DNA of 64,000 nt from Phytohabitans rumicis (lineage in GTDB: Bacteria; Actinomycetota; Actinomycetes; Mycobacteriales; Micromonosporaceae). The stretch lies in NCBI RefSeq assembly GCF_011764445.1, contig NZ_BLPG01000001.1, forward strand, positions 8,175,316-8,239,315, written 5' to 3'. How positions within the stretch are numbered: the stretch's first letter is position 1; each line of letters begins with the position of its first letter. Positions 44,619-52,009 of the stretch are shown in pieces. Position numbers and translations under genes: made by a program. The notes below the pieces were generated by a model. That model did no database searches. It had not been told where the DNA came from and was given only the letters and a program-made list of their open reading frames with translations.

Positions 44619-44627
44619 GGAGTCATT

Positions 44628-45419
44628 GTGGCCCTTGTGGTGGAAAAGCGCATCGCCTGGCGCACGCTCGGCGGCGCGACCACGGTGCTCGTGCTGCTCT
44701 TCGCCGGCGTCGTGGCCTGGACCTGGCTGAGCCCGACGCGCACCGACGAGGACCGGAAGACGTACCAGCAGGCGGTCACCGCGGTGAAGCTGGACAGCAA
44801 CGCCGGCGACATCACCGTCACGGCCGGCGAGCCCGGCACGGTCACCGTGGAGCACAAGCTGTCCTGGACCTCGCTGCGCAAGCCGACCGTCGAGCAGACG
44901 TGGCGCGGCGACGTCCTGAGCATCACCGGGCGCTGCCCGCGCAGCGGCCTGAAGTTCGGGCTCGGCAGCGACTGCGCGATGGACTACGTGCTGCGCGTCC
45001 CGCCGGGCATCGCCGTCGAGCTGCGCACCGAGGCCGGGAGCGTGCGGGTGCGCGACCTGACCGGCGACGTACGGCTGACCGCCTCGGCCGGCGACGTCAC
45101 CGCCGAGAACGTCTCCGGTCCACTGTGGGCACGCGCGGACAGCGGCCAGATCACCGGCGTGGGACTGCGTTCCGACACCGCCGACGTCGAGATCGACTCC
45201 GGCGACGTGGAACTGACCTTCGCCGAGCCCGCGAACACCGTCAGCGCGGTGGCCAGCGCCGGCGACGTGACGGTCCGGCTGCCGGCCGGCGCGTACAACG
45301 TCACCGCCGACGCCGCGTCCGGCGAGGAGACGGTCGAGGTCACCCGCGACCCGGCCGCACCGTCCACCGTCACCGCCCGTACCAGCTCCGGTGACGTCAC
45401 CGTCCGATACACCAACTAA
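44628..45419 (+). CDS. Membrane-anchored DUF4097-type beta-repeat protein
   Basis: The 263-residue protein has one N-terminal membrane helix (residues ~12-33) and an outer part of repeated short strands with the recurring theme SAGDVTV/SSGDVTV (NAGDITVTAG, EAGSVRVRDL, SAGDVTAENV, SGDVELTF, SAGDVTVRL, SSGDVTVRY). This is the right-handed beta-helix pattern of DUF4097 putative adhesins, often found beside ABC transporters and two-component systems. GAGGAGT precedes the GTG. Its role is unknown. Confidence 0.8.
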   Translation: MALVVEKRIAWRTLGGATTVLVLLFAGVVAWTWLSPTRTDEDRKTYQQAVTAVKLDSNAGDITVTAGEPGTVTVEHKLSWTSLRKPTVEQTWRGDVLSITGRCPRSGLKFGLGSDCAMDYVLRVPPGIAVELRTEAGSVRVRDLTGDVRLTASAGDVTAENVSGPLWARADSGQITGVGLRSDTADVEIDSGDVELTFAEPANTVSAVASAGDVTVRLPAGAYNVTADAASGEETVEVTRDPAAPSTVTARTSSGDVTVRYTN

Positions 45420-45462
45420 GCGACGCTCACACTCCGCAACCACCGTCTCGACTGGGGGACCG

Positions 45463-46212
45463 ATGGACGACACCGTGCGCCTTGAGGCGTTGAGCAAGAC
45501 ATACGGCAGCGGCGACAACGCCGTCACCGCGCTACGGGGCGTGACGCTGGAGTTCGCCCCCGGCAGCTTCACCGCGATCATGGGACCGTCCGGGTCCGGC
45601 AAGTCGACGCTGCTGCAGTGCGCCGCGGGCCTGGACCGGCCCACCGGCGGCCGGGTCGTCATCGCCGGCACCGACCTCAGTGGACTGGACGAGACCGCGC
45701 TCACCCTGCTGCGGCGCGACCGGATCGGGTTCGTGTTCCAGTCGTTCAACCTGCTGCCGTCGCTGACGGCCGCGCAAAACGTGTCCCTGCCGCTGCGCCT
45801 CGCCGGCGTACGCCCCGACCCCGCCGCGATCGCCGAGGCGCTGCGCCAGGTGGGCCTCGCCGACCGGGCCAACCACCGCCCCAGCGAGCTGTCCGGCGGC
45901 CAGCAGCAGCGCGTCGCCATCGCCCGCGCCCTGGTGACCAAGCCGGCCGTGCTCTTCGCCGACGAGCCCACCGGCGCGCTCGACACGATGACCAGCCGGG
46001 GCCTGCTGCGCACGCTGCGCGGGCTGGTCGACGGCACCGCGGTCGGCGCCCCCGGGATCGCCACCATCGTCATGGTCACCCACGACCCGGTCGTCGCCTC
46101 ATACGCCCACAAGGTCATCTTCCTCGCCGACGGCAAGGTCGTCGGCGCGCTGGACGACCCCACGGCCGACGCGGTGGCCGCCCGCATGGTCCACCTGGAG
46201 GTGGCAGCTTAA
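45463..46212 (+). CDS. MacB/LolD-type ABC transporter ATPase
   Basis: The 249-residue ATPase has Walker A MGPSGSGKST, Q-loop FVFQSFNLLPSLTA, signature LSGGQQQRVAIARAL, Walker B VLFADEPTGALD and H-loop MVTHD, the pattern of ATPases that serve FtsX-like permeases. GGGGGAC precedes the ATG. It is directly followed by its permease. Confidence 0.93.
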   Translation: MDDTVRLEALSKTYGSGDNAVTALRGVTLEFAPGSFTAIMGPSGSGKSTLLQCAAGLDRPTGGRVVIAGTDLSGLDETALTLLRRDRIGFVFQSFNLLPSLTAAQNVSLPLRLAGVRPDPAAIAEALRQVGLADRANHRPSELSGGQQQRVAIARALVTKPAVLFADEPTGALDTMTSRGLLRTLRGLVDGTAVGAPGIATIVMVTHDPVVASYAHKVIFLADGKVVGALDDPTADAVAARMVHLEVAA

Positions 46213-48699
46213 ATGCTTGGCATCGCGATCCAGACGCTGCGGGCTCGCAAGGTGTCCTTCGCCGGTACGGTCGTCGCGCTGCTGCTCGGCGTGGCCCAGG
46301 TCGCCGCGATGGGGCTGCTGCTCGGCGCGCTGCTCGACCTGCCGGACCGGCCGCCGCAGCGGTTCGCCGGCGCGCCCGCCGTCGTCTACGCGTCCGACCC
46401 GGAGTGGAACCCGGCCCACCACGACCTCGGCGTGCGCTCGCTCGCTGAGGCCAAGGGCATCCCCGACGGCGTCCTGCAGAAGGTGTCCGCCACCGGCGAG
46501 GTGGTCGTCGACCGGGCCTTCTACGCCCAGGTCGCCGGCGGCGCGGCCGACCAGGTCGGCCACCCGTGGTCGGTGGCGCGCTTCGGCGGGTACGCGCTGG
46601 CGCAGGGCCGCGCCCCGGCGACCGACGGCGAGGTCGTGGTCGGCGGCGGTTCTACCGTGGGCGCGTCGGTCACCGTGCTAACCGCGGACACCGCCCGGGA
46701 GTACCAGGTCGTCGGCGTGACCAACGCGGTCGACTACGAGCACGCGGTGTTCTTCACCGACGCCGAGGCGGCCCGCATCTCGCCCCGCATCGAGGCGCTC
46801 GTGCCGCTCGGCCCGGTCGCCGCGGTCCGCGCCGCCGTGGCGGGGTCCACTGTGGAGGTGCTGACCGGCGACGACCGGCACCGTGTCGACGCCAGCTCGG
46901 CCCGGGACCGGGAGGCCCTGGACAACACCGTCACGCTGCTGCCCATCACGGCCAGCGTCGCCGGCTCCACCGCCGTCTTCGTGGTCGCTTCCACGTTCGC
47001 GTTCGCCGTGGTGCAGCGCCGCCGCGAGGTCGCGCTGCTGCGCACCGTCGGCGCGACCCCCAAGCAGGTACGCCGCATGGTGCTCGCCGAGGCGCTGCTC
47101 GTCGGCACCCTCGCGTCGGCCGCCGGGTGCGTACTGGGCCTGTTCGGTGCCCGCCTGCTCGCCCGCTGGCTGATCGCGCTCGGCATCTCACCGTCCTGGT
47201 TCGACGTCCACCCGTCGCTGGCCCTGTCGGTGCTGCTGCCGATGCTCGGCGCGTTCCTCACCGGCGTCCTGGTGGCGCTGCTCGGCGCCGCGGCCGCCTC
47301 CTGGCGGGCCGGACAGGTACGCCCGATCGAGGCGCTGCGCGACGCCGCCGTCGACCGGCCGATGACCTCCGGCCGCTGGCTGCTCGGCGTCGCCGGGCTC
47401 GCCGCCGGCGCCGGCATGGTCGGGTACGTCGGCTTCGGCGCCCCCGAGATGACCCTGGTGCCGAACAAGTACGTGCCGACGCTGCTCGTGCCGATCCTCG
47501 CGTTCGCCCTGCTCGCGCCGGTGCTGGTCGGCCCGCTCACCCGGCTGCTGATGGCGCCCTTCGGCGGTGCCCGGGGTGCCGGCGCCATGGTGGTCCGGGA
47601 GAGCGCGCTGACGTCCCGCCGGCGCACCGCCGCGACAGCCGTGCCGGTGCTGCTCACCGTGGGCCTGGCGATCTCGCTGCTCGGCGCGACCGACTCCATC
47701 AACGAGGCCCGGGACAGCGGCCTGCGCAACCAGGTGAGCGCCGACTACGTGCTCACCCCGGACGGCAGCCCCGGCATCAACCGCGCCGCCGTCGAGAAGA
47801 TCGCCGCCGTGCCCGGCGTCCAGGTGGTCGCGCCCGTCCTCACCACCCTGTACACAATGGACGGCGACCAGCTCCAGGAGAACGACGGGTACGCCGTCGA
47901 CCCCGCCGCCCTGTCCCGCACGCTCAACCTGCCCGTGATCGAGGGCTCCCTCGACGACCTCACCGACGACACGATCGTGGTGGCCCAGTCGTGGGGGTAC
48001 GAGCTGGGCCAGCCCGTCGAGGTCTTCATGGCCGACGGGACCACCGTGTCGCTACGGGTGGCCGCCGTCTACGAGGCGCTGCGCGGGCAGGACATCGGCT
48101 ACCTCACCCAGAAGTACGCCGGCACCGGCGCGTACGCCCGCAACGGCCTGGCCCGCCGGGCGTACGTCTCCCTGGAGGCGGGCACCGACCCCACGGCCGC
48201 GCTCGCCGGCATGCGGGCCGCCGTGGACGGGCTGGGCGCCCAGGTGCTGAGCACCGAGGACCTGGTGGCCACCGAAAGCGCCGCCGCCCGCCAGCTCACC
48301 GCCGTACGGCAGCGCTCCGTCGCCGTCATCGTCGTGGTGTTCTGCTTCATCGCGATCGTCAACACGCTCCTCATGGCCACCGCCGACCGGCGCCGCGACC
48401 TCGCCGTACTGCGGCTGGCGGGCGCGACACCGCGGCAGGTGGTGGCCTTCTTCGCGGCCGAGTCCCTGCTGGTGGCGGGCATCGGGGTGGTGCTGGCGCT
48501 GATGGCGTCGGCGCTCAACCTGGCCGGGCTGTGGGTGGCCCTGACCGGCCTGTTCGGCACAACTCCCATCGTCGTACCGGTAGGCATAGTGGCCGGCATC
48601 GCCGCGGTGGCCGCCCTGCTAGCCGTCCTAGGCGCCGTGCTGCCCACGGCGACCGCCCTACGCACCCGCGCCGTAGCCCTAACCGCAGCTCGCGAGTAG
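46213..48699 (+). CDS. FtsX-like ABC transporter permease
   Basis: The 828-residue permease has an N-terminal helix, a large outer domain, three helices with the FtsX motif RRREVALLRTVGATPKQVRRMVLAEALLVG, a central helix region, a second outer domain and three final helices with RRRDLAVLRLAGATPRQVVAFFAAESLLV. This two-repeat (10-TM) form works with the preceding ATPase. Start codon follows the ATPase stop directly. Such systems export or detoxify peptides and are candidates for self-resistance here. Confidence 0.9.
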   Translation: MLGIAIQTLRARKVSFAGTVVALLLGVAQVAAMGLLLGALLDLPDRPPQRFAGAPAVVYASDPEWNPAHHDLGVRSLAEAKGIPDGVLQKVSATGEVVVDRAFYAQVAGGAADQVGHPWSVARFGGYALAQGRAPATDGEVVVGGGSTVGASVTVLTADTAREYQVVGVTNAVDYEHAVFFTDAEAARISPRIEALVPLGPVAAVRAAVAGSTVEVLTGDDRHRVDASSARDREALDNTVTLLPITASVAGSTAVFVVASTFAFAVVQRRREVALLRTVGATPKQVRRMVLAEALLVGTLASAAGCVLGLFGARLLARWLIALGISPSWFDVHPSLALSVLLPMLGAFLTGVLVALLGAAAASWRAGQVRPIEALRDAAVDRPMTSGRWLLGVAGLAAGAGMVGYVGFGAPEMTLVPNKYVPTLLVPILAFALLAPVLVGPLTRLLMAPFGGARGAGAMVVRESALTSRRRTAATAVPVLLTVGLAISLLGATDSINEARDSGLRNQVSADYVLTPDGSPGINRAAVEKIAAVPGVQVVAPVLTTLYTMDGDQLQENDGYAVDPAALSRTLNLPVIEGSLDDLTDDTIVVAQSWGYELGQPVEVFMADGTTVSLRVAAVYEALRGQDIGYLTQKYAGTGAYARNGLARRAYVSLEAGTDPTAALAGMRAAVDGLGAQVLSTEDLVATESAAARQLTAVRQRSVAVIVVVFCFIAIVNTLLMATADRRRDLAVLRLAGATPRQVVAFFAAESLLVAGIGVVLALMASALNLAGLWVALTGLFGTTPIVVPVGIVAGIAAVAALLAVLGAVLPTATALRTRAVALTAARE

Positions 48700-48714
48700 C
48701 CCGCCCTGGTGCGT

Positions 48715-48771
48715 TGATCAGGGAGTTCCTCGGGCGTGTTGCCGCGCGCCACCAGAGGAACTCCCTGATCA
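48715..48771. repeat. TGATCA-ended hairpin between convergent genes
   Basis: Arms TGATCAGGGAGTTCCTC and GAGGAACTCCCTGATCA are perfect 17-base complements with a 23-base loop. The reversed loop matches the loop at 51628-51650 at 18 of 23 positions. It includes the stop codon of the SEFIR gene and lies 15 bases after the permease stop, so it could terminate both. Confidence 0.85.
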
Positions 48772-51450
48772 GCTTGCTTGGCTCTGCTGCTTCCAGGCGC
48801 GCAGTGCCTCCGCGGCTCGTACCGTGTCGGGGTGCTCAGGTCCGAGGATGCGTTCGTGTTCAGCCACCACGCGCTCCTGGAGGGCAAGGGCCTCGGCGAT
48901 TCGTCCGGCCTGGTGGTACGAGACGGCGAGGGTGATGCGAGCGGTGACCGTGCGTGGGTGTTCGGGCCCGAGGATGCGGTCTCGGCCGGCCAGGACACGC
49001 TCCTGGATGGATGTGGCCTCGGCGATCCGGCCGGCCTGCCGGTACGAGGCGGCGAGGTTGGCAAGGACGACGATGGTGTCGGGGTGTTCGGCCCCGAGGA
49101 CACGTTCAGCGTCGGCAGCTACCCGCTCCTCGATAGGGATCGCATCAGTGGTGCGTCCGGCTTGCCGGTACGAGGCGGCGAGCTGACTGCGGGCGGTGAG
49201 GGTGTCGATGTGTTCCGGACCGCGGACGCGTTCGGTGTCGGCCACGACCTGTTCGTGTATGACGATGGCTTCGTCCGTGCGTCCGACCTGCCGGTAGGTG
49301 GCCGCGAGCTGGGAGCGGTAGATCAGTGTGGAAGGATGCTTCGCGCCGCGGACGCGCTCGCTGTCGGCTAGCGCTCGTTCCTGGAGGGCGATGGCATCGG
49401 TCGTGCGCCCCGCGTCCCGGTAGGAGATGGCGAGGTTGGCGCGAGCGGTGATCGTTTTGGGGTCGTCTGGTCCCAGGATGCGCTCGCGGTCCGACAGAAC
49501 CAGTTCCTTGATGGCCATAGCTTCGTTTGTGCGTCCAGCCAACGAGTAGGAGATGGCGAGGTAAGCGCGTGCCGATATCGTCACCTCATGGTCGGATCCG
49601 AAGATCCGTTCGCCCGCGTCCACGAGGCCCTCGTTGTAGGCGACCGCGGCGGCGTGCAGGCCGGCATCGAGGAGGCTCTCGCCCGCACGATAAAGCAACT
49701 CGTGCGTCGGCGAACGCCACAGTTGATCGCCCGGATGACCTGCGAGGGAGGTCGTGTTGGCGCGCAGGGCGGCCACGAGGTCGCCGTGGTCGGGATGGGT
49801 GTCTGGTTCGGGCCAGCCGCTCAGGAGCGCGTCGGCGGCGGTGCGGATCGCGGCGTGGAGTTCGGCCGGCGAGTTGGTTTCGCGGGCGGCGCGAGCGGTG
49901 AGGGCGTGGATCCGTACCGCCCGGGGACCACCTCGGGCCTCGTGGTGTACGAGGCCGTAGCGGTGTAAGAGCCGCAGTGCCGCACGCGCATCGGCGGTCG
50001 GAGCGAACTGGTTCAAATACGCCCCGACGGCGGGCGCCGTCCACAGGGTGTCGGGGTGCCCAGCCGGGTCTAGCACCGCGGCCAACCGGAGGGCCGGCTT
50101 GGCCAGCCCAACGGGGTGCGCGGCCTGCGCCGCGTCGAGGGCGATAAGGAGGGCGGCGGCGATGGGACGGCCATAGTTCTCCGTGTCGGCTGTTTGCGGC
50201 ATCAGCTGTTCGAGCCGGGAGCGTTGCCCGATCAACAGGGTGAGATAGCCGGTGCAGTCGACGCCTTCGTTGATCATGTACGCGGCGGCGTGCCCCAATG
50301 CGAGGGGCAGGTGCCCCATCGCGTCGGCGAGCGGTCCGACCCGGTCGTCGAGGAGGGACGCCGCGTCTGCGGCGGTCAGGCGCTGGGTGAGGTAGTTGAT
50401 CGACTCGGCCGGACCGTACACGTCGACGGAGACCAGGGCGCGCCCGCCGCCGCTGAGGGAGGCGTCGCGACGGCGGGTGGTGGCGAGCACCCAGCCCGTC
50501 GCCGTGTGGCTGACCGGCCACAGGTCCTTCATCTGATCCGGGTCGGTGATGTCGTCCAGCACGATCAGCCAGCGGCGATCGGTGCCGGCGAGCCAGGCCA
50601 GGAGCGCCCGGGCGTCCGCATGCGCATCCGAGCCGGTGACACCGGGCGTCCGGACCTGCGCCGCGGTTTGCGCGTACGCCGCCATCACCGCCTCCGGGCC
50701 GGCGGCATTGATCCACACGACGAGGTCGACGCCGTCGTGGATGGCCTGGTGGGCGTACGCCGCGGCGAGCTGGGACTTGCCCACACCGCCGCCACCGGCC
50801 AGCACCTGAGTCAACAACACGCCACCGCCGGCTGTCCGTGCGGCGTCGACGCGTTCGCGCAGCCCTTCGCGCGGCTGGAGGGCCGATGCCAGGGTTGGCA
50901 CGTTCCCGATCCGCCACCCCTCGGTGGACCGGCCGGTTTCGGGCGGCAGACGCGGAAGGGTGCCGAGCGGCGGCTCGGGGTATTTCGCCTGCTTCGTGAC
51001 CACCCGTAGTAGTTCCTCAGCACCCACGTCGGTGAAGTCGGTGACCTCGTACCGGCTTGCCGCGTACGGCTGCAGGAAACGGGGGATCTCCGCTGCTGAC
51101 CGGCCAGGCAGGATCACCGGCAGCATGCGGCCCGTCCACTGTGCTCGGTCCTGCATCAACCGGTCCTTGAGCAGGGCCGCCTCGTACTGCACGCCGCGCC
51201 CGTCGTGCGGGTCGACGTCGCCGTCGCCGCGCTCGCGATAGGCCGGAGACGCGATCACCAACACGTAGTCGGCGCGGTCGATCTGCTGCCCCATCCACAG
51301 TGCCCAGTCCCTCCGCTCAGCGGCGGCGGACAGGTCCAGCTTGGCGTCGATCCCGCGGCTGCGCAGAAACTCCCACAGCCGCCGCACGAGCTCCTTGTGC
51401 TCGCCGGAGTCGTGGGCGTACGAGATGAACACCACGGGCGGATCGTTCAC
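48769..51450 (-). CDS. SEFIR/TIR-NB-ARC-TPR (STAND, NLR-like) protein
   Basis: The 893-residue protein begins with a SEFIR/TIR-like domain (VVFISYAHDSGEHKELVRRLWEFLRSRGIDAKLDL, residues ~1-150), then an NB-ARC ATPase (P-loop LAGGGGVGKSQLA near 220, Walker B WLIVLDDI, GHLPLALGHAAAY), and seven 42-residue TPR repeats of the kinesin-light-chain type (ERILGPEHPDT, ~580-893). This is the plan of bacterial NLR-like STAND proteins; SEFIR and TIR domains in phage defence degrade NAD. Nothing links it to peptide synthesis. It lies against the direction of the cluster and is bracketed by related palindromes. The GTG start has GGGGCG upstream. Confidence 0.85.
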   Translation of the reverse strand: MNDPPVVFISYAHDSGEHKELVRRLWEFLRSRGIDAKLDLSAAAERRDWALWMGQQIDRADYVLVIASPAYRERGDGDVDPHDGRGVQYEAALLKDRLMQDRAQWTGRMLPVILPGRSAAEIPRFLQPYAASRYEVTDFTDVGAEELLRVVTKQAKYPEPPLGTLPRLPPETGRSTEGWRIGNVPTLASALQPREGLRERVDAARTAGGGVLLTQVLAGGGGVGKSQLAAAYAHQAIHDGVDLVVWINAAGPEAVMAAYAQTAAQVRTPGVTGSDAHADARALLAWLAGTDRRWLIVLDDITDPDQMKDLWPVSHTATGWVLATTRRRDASLSGGGRALVSVDVYGPAESINYLTQRLTAADAASLLDDRVGPLADAMGHLPLALGHAAAYMINEGVDCTGYLTLLIGQRSRLEQLMPQTADTENYGRPIAAALLIALDAAQAAHPVGLAKPALRLAAVLDPAGHPDTLWTAPAVGAYLNQFAPTADARAALRLLHRYGLVHHEARGGPRAVRIHALTARAARETNSPAELHAAIRTAADALLSGWPEPDTHPDHGDLVAALRANTTSLAGHPGDQLWRSPTHELLYRAGESLLDAGLHAAAVAYNEGLVDAGERIFGSDHEVTISARAYLAISYSLAGRTNEAMAIKELVLSDRERILGPDDPKTITARANLAISYRDAGRTTDAIALQERALADSERVRGAKHPSTLIYRSQLAATYRQVGRTDEAIVIHEQVVADTERVRGPEHIDTLTARSQLAASYRQAGRTTDAIPIEERVAADAERVLGAEHPDTIVVLANLAASYRQAGRIAEATSIQERVLAGRDRILGPEHPRTVTARITLAVSYHQAGRIAEALALQERVVAEHERILGPEHPDTVRAAEALRAWKQQSQAS

Positions 51451-51526
51451 CGCCCCATTTCACCGAACTCAGCCCCAAACCTCCACCGTCTGGCCGCTGA
51501 GTCACCGATCCGACAGCCTTCGTCCC

Positions 51527-51584
51527 GTGATCATGGGCTCCGCAGCACGACACGCCGAAATCGCGCCGCGTAGCCCATGATCAC
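51527..51584. repeat. TGATCA-type hairpin
   Basis: GTGATCATGGGCT (51527-51539) and AGCCCATGATCAC (51572-51584) are perfect complements around a 32-base loop containing CACGACACGCCGA, a piece also found in the loop of the next hairpin. Confidence 0.75.
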
Positions 51585-51608
51585 CGGGAGGCGGCCCGGA
51601 CGACCCAT

Positions 51609-51669
51609 GTTGATCAGGGAGTTGCTCTCTCGGCGCGCCGCGACACGCCCGAGGTACTCCCTGATCAAC
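51609..51669. repeat. TGATCA-ended hairpin, partner of the copy at 48715
   Basis: GTTGATCAGGGAGTTGCTC and GAGGTACTCCCTGATCAAC pair at 17 of 19 positions. Loop TCTCGGCGCGCCGCGACACG resembles the reversed loop of the copy at 48715. The two copies flank the SEFIR gene. Confidence 0.82.
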
Positions 51670-51736
51670 GGGGAGGGGCGGGCGGGGCGGCGCGGGGCGA
51701 CGCGGGGCGCGGGGACGGGGGGACGCGGGGCGGCGG

Positions 51737-51754
51737 CTATAGGGGAGATATAGC
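51737..51754 (+). promoter_or_regulatory. SARP-type direct repeat before mbtH
   Basis: CTATAGG and ATATAGC start 11 bases apart, ending 21 bases before the mbtH ATG, nearly the same distance as for fabG. The flanking bases also align with the fabG promoter. The rest of the 51451-51775 gap holds two hairpins and no gene. Confidence 0.62.
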
Positions 51755-51775
51755 GGGCGCGGGCACGCTGCTTGC

Positions 51776-51973
51776 ATGGAGACCTATTGCGTTGTCGTCA
51801 ATGACGAGGAGCAGTACTCGATCTGGGCGGCGGACCGGGAGTTGCCGGCCGGGTGGCGGGCTGAGGGGACCGAGGGGCCCAAGGAGGAGTGCCTCGCGCG
51901 GATCGCCGAGGTGTGGACGGACATGCGCCCGCTGAGTCTGCGGCGCCGGATGGAGCAGGCCGAGGCGGTCTGA
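51776..51973 (+). CDS. mbtH: MbtH-like protein
   Basis: The 65-residue protein has the family core [21 protein letters not shown], then [21 protein letters not shown]. The conserved Trp residues are present. MbtH proteins bind adenylation domains and are needed for the activity or solubility of many. The N-terminus lacks the longer N-P-F-D lead of some relatives. It heads the NRPS2 operon, 36 bases before NRPS2. Confidence 0.95.
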   Translation: METYCVVVNDEEQYSIWAADRELPAGWRAEGTEGPKEECLARIAEVWTDMRPLSLRRRMEQAEAV

Positions 51974-52009
51974 ACCCGCCGAGCGACACGACCCAGGGAG
52001 GCGCGAAGC

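Noticed and set aside
48769-51450. SEFIR-NB-ARC-TPR protein as a second pathway regulator (AfsR-like)
   Set aside because: It has no DNA-binding domain; the SARP-like NB-ARC/TPR resemblance is limited to shared STAND architecture.
48715-51669. Insertion sequence or integron carrying the SEFIR gene
   Set aside because: No transposase, integrase or target-site duplication could be seen; only the bracketing palindromes are supported.
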